NCBI RefSeq assembly: GCF_001269365.1
Contig: NZ_CXOM01000002.1
Location: forward strand, 256,001 to 320,000
Direction: 5' to 3'
Origin: Limnohabitans sp. Rim11
GTDB lineage: Bacteria; Pseudomonadota; Gammaproteobacteria; Burkholderiales; Burkholderiaceae_C
DNA: 64,000 nt
The position numbers and the translations under genes are program-made. Below the pieces are notes generated by a model that saw nothing but the letters and a program-made list of their open reading frames with translations, had not been told where the DNA came from and searched no databases. Shown piece after piece: positions 35,201-42,224 of the stretch. The first letter of the stretch is position 1. Every line of letters starts with the position of its first letter.

Positions 35201-38161
35201 ATAGCCACCTGCATCGCCGCCTTCTGGGCCCAAGTCAATCAGCCAATCGCTGGCTCGGATCACGTCCAAATTGTGCTCAATCACAATGAGTGAATGACCG
35301 CCTTCAAGCAACTTGCGCAAAGCGCGCATCAACTTGGCAATGTCGTCAAAGTGCAAACCGGTGGTGGGCTCGTCGAACAAGAACAAGGTGCCTTTTTTGG
35401 CCAAAGATTGTTTGCTTGACGTGGCAGATTTGGCAGCACCCGCCAAGAACCCCGCCAGCTTCAAACGTTGCGCTTCGCCGCCTGACAAAGTCGGTACAGG
35501 CTGGCCCAACTTCACATACTCAAGGCCCACATCGACGATGGGTTGCAGTGCACGAATCACATCGCGATCTTGCGCGAACAAGGCTGCTGCCTCGCTGACT
35601 GTGAGGTCGAGTACATCGGCCACATTCAATCGACGCGCACGCAAATCACCAATGGCTTGTCGCTCAATGGTAATTTCCAAAATTTCGGGACGGTAACGCT
35701 TGCCATCGCAATCGGGGCAACGCAAATACACGTCGCTTAAGAACTGCATTTCGACGTGCTCAAAGCCAGAGCCGCCGCAAGTGGGGCATCGGCCATCGCC
35801 GCTGTTGAAACTGAACTTGGAAGCGGTGTAGCCACGTTGTTTTGAAAGTGACGCTACTGCAAAAATTTCTCTCAGTGCATCCCATGCGCCCACATAACTG
35901 ACAGGGTTTGAGCGCGCTGTTTTGCCGATGGGCGATTGGTCTACAAATATCACGTCGCTTAAATGATCGGCGCCCAACAAACGGTCGTGTGCACCGGGTG
36001 TTTCGGTGCTCTTGCCAAAGTGTCTTAAAAGTGCGGGAGCTAAGACGTCTTGAATCAAACTGGATTTGCCTGAGCCGCTGACACCCGTCACACACACCAA
36101 ACGCTGCAACGGAAAATCAATCGAGACGTTTTTGAGGTTGTGCTCTTTGGCGCCTTCCAGGATGAGGCGTGGCGTGTTGTCGGTGACCAAACGCTTGAAG
36201 CCCATGCCCACTTGCTTGCGGCCGCCCAAGTAATCGCCCGTGAGGGTGTTGGCGTTTTTTAAATCTTGCGTGCTGCCATCAAACACAATGTGGCCGCCCT
36301 TCTCGCCAGGGCCAGGGCCCATGTCGATCATGCGATCGGCGGCCAGCATCACAGCGGGGTCGTGTTCAACAACCACCAGCGTGTTGCCAGCATCTCGGAG
36401 ACGGTGCATGGCTTGCGTGATGCGGCTCATGTCGCGTGGGTGCAGGCCAATGCTGGGCTCGTCCAACACAAACAGCGTGTTGACGAGTGATGTTCCTAAT
36501 GCAGTCGTGAGGTTGATGCGCTGCACTTCACCGCCGCTGAGGGTGCGGCTTTGGCGGTCGAGTGTGAGGTAGCCAATGCCCACATCGCACAAGTATTTGA
36601 GGCGGTTGGTAATTTCTTCTAGCAAAAGTTTGAGCGCTTGCGCTTCGCCGTCTTGACTGTTTTCTTGAATGGCCGTGGCCGACATGCGATCGAAAAAATT
36701 GCGCAGCTTGTCGATGGGCATGATCATGAGGTCATGCAGGCTGAGGCCAGGCAAGGCTTCGAGTTGTTGACGCGTCCACTTCACGCCTTTGGGCATGAAG
36801 CGTTTTTCTTTGGGCAATGTGGCGTTGGCATCTTCTGCGCTGCCGATGCGCCAGATGAGGCTGTCGGCTTTAAGCCTTGCACCCCCGCACGAACCGCATT
36901 CGGTGTAGCTGCGGTATTTGGACAAGAGCACGCGGATGTGCATCTTGTAGGCTTTGCTTTCGAGGTAGCCAAAGAAGCGGTGCACACCGTACCACTGCTG
37001 GTTCCATTTGCCATTCCAGTTGGGCGAGCCTTCAATCACCCACTTTTGCTGTTCTGCGGTTAGCTTGAACCAGGGTGTGTCGCGCGGAATGCCCGCCGCT
37101 TCGGCATGGCGCATGAGGTCGTCTTGCGCTTCCTTCCATGCAGGCGTTTGAATGGTCTTGATGGCGCCGGCTCTCAGGGTGAGTTTGTCATTCGGAATGA
37201 CCAAGCCCAGATCCACACCAATCACCCGTCCAAATCCACGGCAAGTTTCGCAAGCCCCCACCGCCGAATTAAACGAAAACATCGAAGGCAGTGGCTCGGG
37301 ATATCGCAGATCGCTTTCGGGGCAGTGGAGGCCGGCGGAGAAGCGCCACATAGTGGTTTGATCGCTGGATAAATTGGGGTCAGATCCAAATAAATTGGGT
37401 GAGCCCGAACCGGGCGAATCCAATTTTTTTGGCTCTGACCCCAATTGAGCACCTTCCTCAACTACATAAACATTTAACCGCCCCCCTCTTTTAAGCGCCA
37501 CCTCAATGGCCTCCACCACCCGCGCCTTCTCCGCATTCCCCAACCTAAACCTGTCCGCCACCACATCCAACACCTTGCGCGGTCCAGTAGGCGTAGCCAC
37601 TTCTCGCTCAGCTTGCACCTTGGTAAAGCCACTGGCCGACAACCACTGCTCAACCTGCTCGGCAGTTGTGTTGCCTGGCAACTCCACAGGAAACGTCAAC
37701 ACCAATCGCGGATCCCCTGCCGCTTCGGCACGCTTCACCAACTCCGCAAAAATAGACTCAGGCGTGTCGTGCTTCACAGGCCTTGCGGTGTCCCTGTCAT
37801 GCAAATGGCCCAATCGCGCAAACAACAACTTCAAATGGTCGTTCAGCTCGGTCATGGTGCCCACGGTAGAACGCGAACTTCTAACGGGATTGGTTTGGTC
37901 GATGGCAATGGCGGGTGGCACCCCTTCCACCTTGTCCACCGCAGGCTTGTCCATGCGGTCTAGAAACTGCCTTGCATAAGCGCTGAACGTCTCCACATAG
38001 CGCCGCTGTCCTTCAGCGTACAGAGTGTCAAACACCAAACTCGATTTACCCGACCCACTGGGCCCGGTGACCACTGTCAACTCCCCCGTGCGGATGTCCA
38101 AATCAATGTTCTTGAGGTTGTGCTGACGAGCGCCGCGAATCTTGATCAAACCGTTAGACAT
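32294..38161 (-). CDS. uvrA: Tandem-fused UvrA (excinuclease ABC subunit A), 1955 aa
   Basis: Two complete UvrA units in one chain: about 1-1035 and 1043-1955, each with two ABC ATPase modules. Four Walker A sites are seen (GPSGSGKSS, GVSGSGKSS, GVSGSGKST, GVSGSGKST), with matching LSGGE signatures. A normal UvrA is about 940 residues. Zinc modules CPTC/CPDC in unit 1, and CPVC/CPEC and CHTC/CEAC in unit 2 are intact, but the first one in unit 1 has lost a cysteine (HCPES in place of CPxC). Residues about 239-264 come from an in-frame palindromic repeat. The protein finds bulky DNA lesions with UvrB. Double-length UvrA is found in some Betaproteobacteria. No LexA-type box is visible in the 231 bases upstream. 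Confidence 0.95.
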   Translation of the reverse strand: MSNGLIKIRGARQHNLKNIDLDIRTGELTVVTGPSGSGKSSLVFDTLYAEGQRRYVETFSAYARQFLDRMDKPAVDKVEGVPPAIAIDQTNPVRSSRSTVGTMTELNDHLKLLFARLGHLHDRDTARPVKHDTPESIFAELVKRAEAAGDPRLVLTFPVELPGNTTAEQVEQWLSASGFTKVQAEREVATPTGPRKVLDVVADRFRLGNAEKARVVEAIEVALKRGGRLNVYVVEEGAQLGSEPKKLDSPGSGSPNLFGSDPNLSSDQTTMWRFSAGLHCPESDLRYPEPLPSMFSFNSAVGACETCRGFGRVIGVDLGLVIPNDKLTLRAGAIKTIQTPAWKEAQDDLMRHAEAAGIPRDTPWFKLTAEQQKWVIEGSPNWNGKWNQQWYGVHRFFGYLESKAYKMHIRVLLSKYRSYTECGSCGGARLKADSLIWRIGSAEDANATLPKEKRFMPKGVKWTRQQLEALPGLSLHDLMIMPIDKLRNFFDRMSATAIQENSQDGEAQALKLLLEEITNRLKYLCDVGIGYLTLDRQSRTLSGGEVQRINLTTALGTSLVNTLFVLDEPSIGLHPRDMSRITQAMHRLRDAGNTLVVVEHDPAVMLAADRMIDMGPGPGEKGGHIVFDGSTQDLKNANTLTGDYLGGRKQVGMGFKRLVTDNTPRLILEGAKEHNLKNVSIDFPLQRLVCVTGVSGSGKSSLIQDVLAPALLRHFGKSTETPGAHDRLLGADHLSDVIFVDQSPIGKTARSNPVSYVGAWDALREIFAVASLSKQRGYTASKFSFNSGDGRCPTCGGSGFEHVEMQFLSDVYLRCPDCDGKRYRPEILEITIERQAIGDLRARRLNVADVLDLTVSEAAALFAQDRDVIRALQPIVDVGLEYVKLGQPVPTLSGGEAQRLKLAGFLAGAAKSATSSKQSLAKKGTLFLFDEPTTGLHFDDIAKLMRALRKLLEGGHSLIVIEHNLDVIRASDWLIDLGPEGGDAGGYVVAEGMPEDVRNHATSHTALALREYAQAMGELGGILQVAEAPKQALAKVARKQTAEDNSIRIVNAKEHNLKNLSVNIPRGQFNVITGVSGSGKSTLAFDILFNEGQRRYLESLNAYARSIVQPAGRPEVDAVYGIPPTVAIEQRLSRGGRKSTVGTTTEVWHFLRLLYVKLGTQHCIHDNAAVAPQTPDSIAAQLLKNFKGQHIGLLAPLVMNRKGVYTELAEWARPRGYTHLRVDGNFLPTQNFPRIDRFKEHTIELPVASLKISADQEKQLREALTKTLELGKGVVHVLSDLNGLQDAMEANQATAHIGKLQVFSTLRACPVCSTSYNELDPRLFSYNSKHGWCPECVGTGVKLTKDQRKVFDDSVRDDDQKGREQSFAEPEIEDLIEQVCPHCEGTRLNQTARHVKFTAQLLPITDIASMSVTDVRKWVQSLAKANELSQREQDIARDLLPEIESRLEFLEEVGLGYLTLDRGAPTLSGGEAQRIRLAAQLGSNLQGVCYVLDEPTIGLHARDNQILLNALHKLGDKGNTLVVVEHDEDTIRRADHIIDIGPSAGKRGGRLVAQGSVKDITDAADSQTGKYLLHAMKHPLQTRRNMPSFKVGSKADKENTEVLKWLELKGANLHNLQNVNVQIPLQRLVAVTGVSGSGKSTLARDVLLANVQSHVSQRSTKAGRDEQDAGKFPALSGCTELKGFEAVDRVLEVDQTPIGKTPRSCPATYIGFWDTIRKLFAETLEAKARGYAAGRFSFNTGEGRCHTCEGQGLRTIEMSFLPDVKVPCEACHGARFNPETLAVTWRGKSIGDVLKMEVDEAVAFFETMPSIAHPLQLLKDVGLGYLTLGQPSPTLSGGEAQRIKLVTELTKVRDEVGKRGNKAPHTLYVLDEPTVGLHMGDVDKLIHVLHRLVNAGHSVLVIEHDLDVIAEADWIIDLGPEGGKAGGQVVASASPEEVVRLGTHTGKALQAVLLR
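37372..37446 (-). repeat. 75-bp palindromic repeat inserted in frame in uvrA
   Basis: Both ends read inward as AATTGGGGTCAGA; the left 27 bases and the reverse complement of the right 27 bases differ at two positions. The centre holds a small GCCCG/CGGGC hairpin. The outer 14 bases (AATTGGGGTCAGAT) are the same as in the 147-bp elements further right, so this is a short member of the same family. Its length, 25 codons, keeps the uvrA frame open. It adds a Gly/Ser/Pro-rich stretch just before the first zinc module of UvrA unit 1. Confidence 0.85.
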
Positions 38162-38213
38162 ACATGCAAGCTTTTTGGGTGGAGGCTCAACATTCTAGGC
38201 TTGAGATGAATTT

Positions 38214-38360
38214 AATTGGGGTCAGATCAACATTAATTTGGTCAATCGAAGTCGGATAAAGGCTAAGGGGGCTGAACGATTTCTGGTACCCCAGTATGAG
38301 GAAGCCCCCTTAGCCTTTATCCGGCTTTGATTGGAAATTAATGTTGATCTGACCCCAATT
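38214..38360. repeat. 147-bp palindromic element, copy A
   Basis: Non-coding inverted repeat between divergent uvrA and the DUF1800 gene. The outer 26 bases on each side are perfect inverted copies (beginning AATTGGGGTCAGATCAAC), followed after a short mismatch by a second inverted segment of 31 bases with two mismatches, around a loop of about 29 bases. A single strand would fold into one long hairpin. It has no open reading frame of its own and looks like a non-autonomous mobile repeat (MITE or large REP type). Copy B at 42013-42159 has the same length and nearly the same sequence. Confidence 0.92.
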
Positions 38361-38382
38361 GTTGGCCACAATGCTTGGCATT

Positions 38383-38387
38383 GGAGG
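38383..38387 (+). promoter_or_regulatory. Ribosome binding site of the DUF1800 gene
   Basis: GGAGG five bases before the ATG at 38393. It decides this start against an in-frame TTG at 38375. Confidence 0.75.
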
Positions 38388-38392
38388 CATTC

Positions 38393-40180
38393 ATGACTGA
38401 AGTGGTATCGGACATCGAGGACAAACCAGCCCAGGGCTTGCCTTTCAAAGCAACAACAACGGCAATTGCAGCAGCCAGCTTCTTGGCAGCTTGCGGTGGC
38501 AGCTCTGCGCCCGCACCCCCTGCCGTCAGCGACAAAATTACCTTTGCCACCGACTACGCCGCAGCCCGTTTTCTGCAGCGCGCACAGTTTTCCAGCTCTG
38601 AAGCAGAAATAGCATCCGTCAAAAGCATGGGCGCAAGCGCATGGTTAGATGCACAAATGAGCACCCCCTCCAGCACTGGCGGCTGGGACTGGCTCTCGGC
38701 GCGTGGCTACAGCGCCATTGACAACAACAGATTTTATGAAATGGACTTCCATGCCAACTACATGGCTTGGTACCAAATCATGGCCTCGCCCGATGGCGTT
38801 CGCAGGCGCATGGCGCTGGCTTTGTCGGAGTTTTTTGTGGTGGGCATCTCAGGCGTATCGACCGTGAGCTGGCCCCAATTTGCCATGGCGCATTATTGGG
38901 ACATTCTTTGCAACAACGCATTTGGCAACTACCGCAAATTGCTGGAAGACGTCACGCTCAGCATCGCCATGGGCGAGTTTTTGAACACACTGGGCAATCA
39001 AAAAGAAGACGTCGCCTCAGGCCGCTTGCCCGATGAAAACTATTCTCGCGAAGTGATGCAACTCTTCACCATCGGCTTGCAGCAACTCAACCTTGACGGC
39101 ACCGTGGTGAAGGTGAATGGCGCGCCAGTTGATACCTTCACTCAATCGGACGTGTCCAATTTGGCGCGCGTATTCACGGGTTACGAGGCCGACGACACCG
39201 AAGGCTACTTTGACAGCTCTTCAACACCTTCTTACAGGGTGCGCAAGGTGGGCTACACCCGCCGCCCCATGAAATTGAACGCAAACCGTCACTCCATGCT
39301 GGAAGCCCGGTTTTTAGGCGCCGTGGTGCCTGCAGGTACCGAGGGCTCTGCGGCATTGAAAATTGCTTTAGATACTTTATTTCAGCACCCTAACGTTGGC
39401 CCTTTCTTTGGCCGACAAATGATTCAGCGTTTGGTGTGCAGCAACCCATCTCCCGCCTATGTGGGCCGGGTGACCGCTGTGTTTAACAACAACGGCAAGG
39501 GCGTGCGAGGCGATTTGGCAGCGGTATTCAAAGCCATCTTGACAGACGCCGAGGCCACCGATGCAGCAGGCTTAAGCAACGCCAGTTTTGGCAAATTGCG
39601 CGAACCCATGGTGCGAATCGCGCAATGGGGGCGCACCTTCAAAGTCAAGTCGCTCAAGGGTACTTGGAAAATAGGCAATCCCAATTATTCGGCCGTTAAC
39701 GCGCTGGGCCAAAGCCCCTTGCAAGCGCCATCTGTGTTTAATTTTTTCCGGCCAGGCTATGTGCCGCCCAATACGGCAATGGCGGCCCTGCAATACACCG
39801 CCCCCGAGTTTCAATTGGTGAACGAGAGCACCACGGCGTCGTATATCAACTATTTGCAAGACAACTTAATCAACGGCATGTGGGTCAGGGCGCCTGAGTT
39901 AATTACCTCGCCAGAAAACCCTACCGCCACCGATGGACCCGACATCGTGCCAGATTACAGCGCCGAAATTGCATTGGTTGGCAACCCGCAGGCTTTGTTT
40001 GCGCGACTCAATATGCTGCTGTGCGCGGGGCAAATTTCAGATGCCACCCTGAAAGACATGACCAGTGTGTTTGCGTACGAGCCTACCACTTCAAGCAGCA
40101 GCGACAACAGCAAGCGCGCTTATGTGGCCAAGGCCATCATGTTTGTGATGTGCTGCGCTGAATATTTGGTTCAGAAATAA
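38393..40180 (+). CDS. DUF1800 protein, putative lipoprotein
   Basis: 595 residues. The N terminus holds a hydrophobic segment with a lipobox-like LAAC followed by GGSSAPAP, so export and lipid anchoring are likely. The rest matches DUF1800: AARFLQRAQFSSSEAEIASVKSMGASAWLDAQM at the start, NYSREVMQLFTIGLQQLN and NVGPFFGRQMIQRLVCSNPSPAYVGRV in the middle, and SPLQAPSVFNFFRPGYVPP near the end. DUF1800 genes typically precede a DUF1501 gene, as here. Function is unknown. The start is set by a GGAGG site; the palindromic element ends 32 bases upstream, so that element may carry part of the promoter. Confidence 0.92.
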   Translation: MTEVVSDIEDKPAQGLPFKATTTAIAAASFLAACGGSSAPAPPAVSDKITFATDYAAARFLQRAQFSSSEAEIASVKSMGASAWLDAQMSTPSSTGGWDWLSARGYSAIDNNRFYEMDFHANYMAWYQIMASPDGVRRRMALALSEFFVVGISGVSTVSWPQFAMAHYWDILCNNAFGNYRKLLEDVTLSIAMGEFLNTLGNQKEDVASGRLPDENYSREVMQLFTIGLQQLNLDGTVVKVNGAPVDTFTQSDVSNLARVFTGYEADDTEGYFDSSSTPSYRVRKVGYTRRPMKLNANRHSMLEARFLGAVVPAGTEGSAALKIALDTLFQHPNVGPFFGRQMIQRLVCSNPSPAYVGRVTAVFNNNGKGVRGDLAAVFKAILTDAEATDAAGLSNASFGKLREPMVRIAQWGRTFKVKSLKGTWKIGNPNYSAVNALGQSPLQAPSVFNFFRPGYVPPNTAMAALQYTAPEFQLVNESTTASYINYLQDNLINGMWVRAPELITSPENPTATDGPDIVPDYSAEIALVGNPQALFARLNMLLCAGQISDATLKDMTSVFAYEPTTSSSSDNSKRAYVAKAIMFVMCCAEYLVQK

Positions 40181-40182
40181 CC

Positions 40183-41640
40183 ATGCCCAACAAAGCTCTT
40201 GATATGAATTCCAATACTTCAAATTCACGACGCAATTTTTTGCGGCAAGCAGGCCAACTTTCTTTAACGGGCATGGCAGCACCCTGGTTGGCCAACTTGG
40301 CCGCAATCGGTGAGGCGGCCGCCTTTTCCGCATCCGATTACAAGGCTTTGGTCTGTGTTTTTTTGTTGGGCGGCAACGACTACGCCAATACCGTGGTCAC
40401 TTACGACAACGACAGCTACGCCAAATACTTTGCCATTCGCGCGGCAGGCTCGGGCAGTTACACCTCGGGGGTGGTGTTGTCACAATCGGCACTGGCTGCT
40501 ACAGAGCTTAAACCAACGCAAGCATTAGCTGGTGGCAGAAAATATGCCTTGCATCCCAGCATGACTGGACTGACGCAGCTTTTCAATTCAGGCAAAGCCG
40601 CAGTGCAACTGAATGTCGGCCCCTTGGTGGTGCCTTTAACTCGCGCTCAATACAACAGCCCAGACCGACAAAAATATCCGCTGCCGCCAAAACTGTTTTC
40701 ACACAACGACCAGCAGTCTGTATGGCAATCTTCTGCGGCAGAAGGCTCAACCGTGGGTTGGGGTGGGCGCTTTGGCGATGTAGCCATGGGCAACAATGCC
40801 AACTCGCTCTTCACCTGCATTTCTTTGTCGGGCAACAATGTATTTTTGTCGGGCAACAGCACATTGCAATACCAGTGCAGCACCAAAGGCGCCATTCCCG
40901 TCAACCCAGCCACCAGCTACTTTTTTAACCAGTCCGAGCTCAAAACAGCCTTCATGCAAATGCTGCAAAAAAGCAGCTCGCATATTTTGGAGAATGAGTA
41001 CAACACCGTGATGAAGCGCGGTATTAATGCGCAATCGGTTGTGTCTCAGGGCTTGGCGGGCGTGTCCTTAAGCACGCCTTTTCCAAGCGGAAACAATTTG
41101 GCCGACCAGCTTAAAACGGTGGCTCAACTGATTGGTGCTCGGTCGAGCTTAGGTGCCAAACGCCAGGTTTTCATGGTCACATTGGGTGGCTTTGACTTGC
41201 ACGATTATTTGGACACACGCCATGCCCCACTGCTGCAAAAAGTGGACGAGGCTATGACGGCTTTTTACAAAGCCACAGTGGAGTTGGGGGTGGCCAATCA
41301 AGTGACCAGTTTTACGGCTTCCGATTTTGGCCGCACGCTAACGTCCAACGGCGACGGCTCGGATCATGGCTGGGGCTCGCATCACTTTGTGGTGGGAGGC
41401 GCTGTCAAAGGTGCTGCTTTTTACGGCACGCCACCCCCTGTGAGCGTGGGCGACACCGCCGCCCCCGACGACCAATGGCACGTAGGCCAGGGCCGCTTGC
41501 TACCCACCACCTCAGTTGACCAATATGCCGCCACGCTGGCCAAGTGGTTTGGCGTGAGCCCCACCGAACTTCCCTTGGTGCTGCCCAACCTCAAAAACTT
41601 CGGCACACCCGCATACCCCGTAGATTTGGGGTATTTCTAA
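40183..41640 (+). CDS. DUF1501 protein with Tat signal
   Basis: 485 residues. The N terminus contains a twin-arginine motif (SRRNFLRQAG) and a hydrophobic stretch ending in an Ala-rich cleavage region (GEAAAFS), so it is exported folded by Tat. The body follows DUF1501, an alkaline-phosphatase/sulfatase-like fold: LVCVFLLGGNDYANTVV, LPPKLFSHNDQQSVWQS, VFMVTLGGFDLHD, FTASDFGRTLTSNGDGSDHGWGSHHFVVGG. It begins two bases after the DUF1800 stop; a second ATG at 40204 is possible and gives a more usual lead to the Tat motif. Substrate unknown. Confidence 0.92.
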   Translation: MPNKALDMNSNTSNSRRNFLRQAGQLSLTGMAAPWLANLAAIGEAAAFSASDYKALVCVFLLGGNDYANTVVTYDNDSYAKYFAIRAAGSGSYTSGVVLSQSALAATELKPTQALAGGRKYALHPSMTGLTQLFNSGKAAVQLNVGPLVVPLTRAQYNSPDRQKYPLPPKLFSHNDQQSVWQSSAAEGSTVGWGGRFGDVAMGNNANSLFTCISLSGNNVFLSGNSTLQYQCSTKGAIPVNPATSYFFNQSELKTAFMQMLQKSSSHILENEYNTVMKRGINAQSVVSQGLAGVSLSTPFPSGNNLADQLKTVAQLIGARSSLGAKRQVFMVTLGGFDLHDYLDTRHAPLLQKVDEAMTAFYKATVELGVANQVTSFTASDFGRTLTSNGDGSDHGWGSHHFVVGGAVKGAAFYGTPPPVSVGDTAAPDDQWHVGQGRLLPTTSVDQYAATLAKWFGVSPTELPLVLPNLKNFGTPAYPVDLGYF

Positions 41641-41644
41641 ATTT

Positions 41645-41670
41645 AATTGGGGTCAGATCAACATTAATTT
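41645..41670. repeat. Solitary 26-bp end of the palindromic element, copy C
   Basis: Exact copy of the 26-base terminal repeat of the 147-bp elements, five bases after the DUF1501 stop codon, in the left-end orientation and without the rest of the element. A partial AATTGGGG recurs 43 bases on (41688-41695). It is probably the remains of a deleted copy. Confidence 0.85.
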
Positions 41671-41744
41671 TCCCCTGCTGAGAAATCAATTGGGGTTGGT
41701 GCCGTCTGGCTGGGCGAGAAGCACAGCCAGATTGACTGAAGCGA

Positions 41745-41960
41745 TTACTTGGCGGCAGGTGCAGGTGCTGCTGGTGCAGCGGGGGCAGCAGCAGGAGCAG
41801 CTGCGGGCGCTGCAGCAGCAGGTGCTTCGGCGGGTGCAGGTGCGTGTACGGCATCGGCGCCGTGTTTTTCACCGCCCATGTCGAGGCTGTCGCCGCCTTT
41901 AGAGATAACGTACAAAGCCAGGCCGGCGAAGATAGCAAATCCAACAGCAATTTTCCACAT
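41745..41960 (-). CDS. Small membrane protein with Ala/Pro-rich tail, 71 aa
   Basis: One N-terminal membrane helix (MWKIAVGFAIFAGLALYVI) followed by a polar linker (SKGGDSLDMGGEKHGADAVH) and a 35-residue low-complexity tail of Ala and Pro. The helix-first layout predicts an inner-membrane anchor with the tail in the periplasm. The ATG at 41960 has a GGAG ribosome site eight bases upstream; the open frame to 42005 has no such site. I do not recognise the family; Ala/Pro tails like this often act as spacers. The gene lies between a solitary repeat end and full element copy B, whose outer ends are in inverted orientation to each other. Confidence 0.7.
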   Translation of the reverse strand: MWKIAVGFAIFAGLALYVISKGGDSLDMGGEKHGADAVHAPAPAEAPAAAAPAAAPAAAPAAPAAPAPAAK

Positions 41961-42012
41961 AATTTTCTCCAAAAAAATATCGTTAATCAGGTCAGGTCTA
42001 AACACATTTTTT

Positions 42013-42159
42013 AATTGGGGTCAGATCAACATTAATTTGGTCAATCGAAGTCGGGTAAAAGCTAAGGGGGCTGAACGATTTCTGGTACCCCAGTATGAGG
42101 AAGCCCCCTTAGCCTTTACCCGGCTTTGATTGGAAATTAATGTTGATCTGACCCCAATT
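42013..42159. repeat. 147-bp palindromic element, copy B
   Basis: Same layout as copy A, with the perfect 26-base terminal inverted repeats. It differs from copy A at a stem position where both arms have changed together (GGAT in both arms of A, GGGT in both arms of B), and at one unpaired change. Its right end touches the A-run of the MFS gene terminator. No coding potential. Confidence 0.92.
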
Positions 42160-42186
42160 AAAAAAGCCCTCCACGAAGGGAGGGCT
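42160..42186 (-). terminator. Rho-independent terminator of the MFS gene
   Basis: Minus-strand stem AGCCCTCC / GGAGGGCT with a six-base loop, followed by six T residues, 38 bases after the transporter stop codon. Element copy B begins directly behind the T-run. Confidence 0.9.
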
Positions 42187-42224
42187 CGAATGTAGCACCG
42201 GGAAGGTCCCGGAAAGCTTACAAA

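Noticed and set aside
38162..38213. LexA (SOS) box before uvrA
   Set aside because: Looked for a CTGT-N8-ACAG type palindrome between the uvrA ATG and element A and found none.
41706..41732. TCTGGCTG/CAGCCAGA hairpin after the small membrane gene
   Set aside because: A perfect eight-base stem, but an eleven-base loop and no T-run; it may slow transcription but is not a clear terminator.
42198..42212. CCGGGA/TCCCGG hairpin between the MFS stop and its terminator
   Set aside because: Small perfect hairpin without a T-run; the real terminator follows at 42160-42186.
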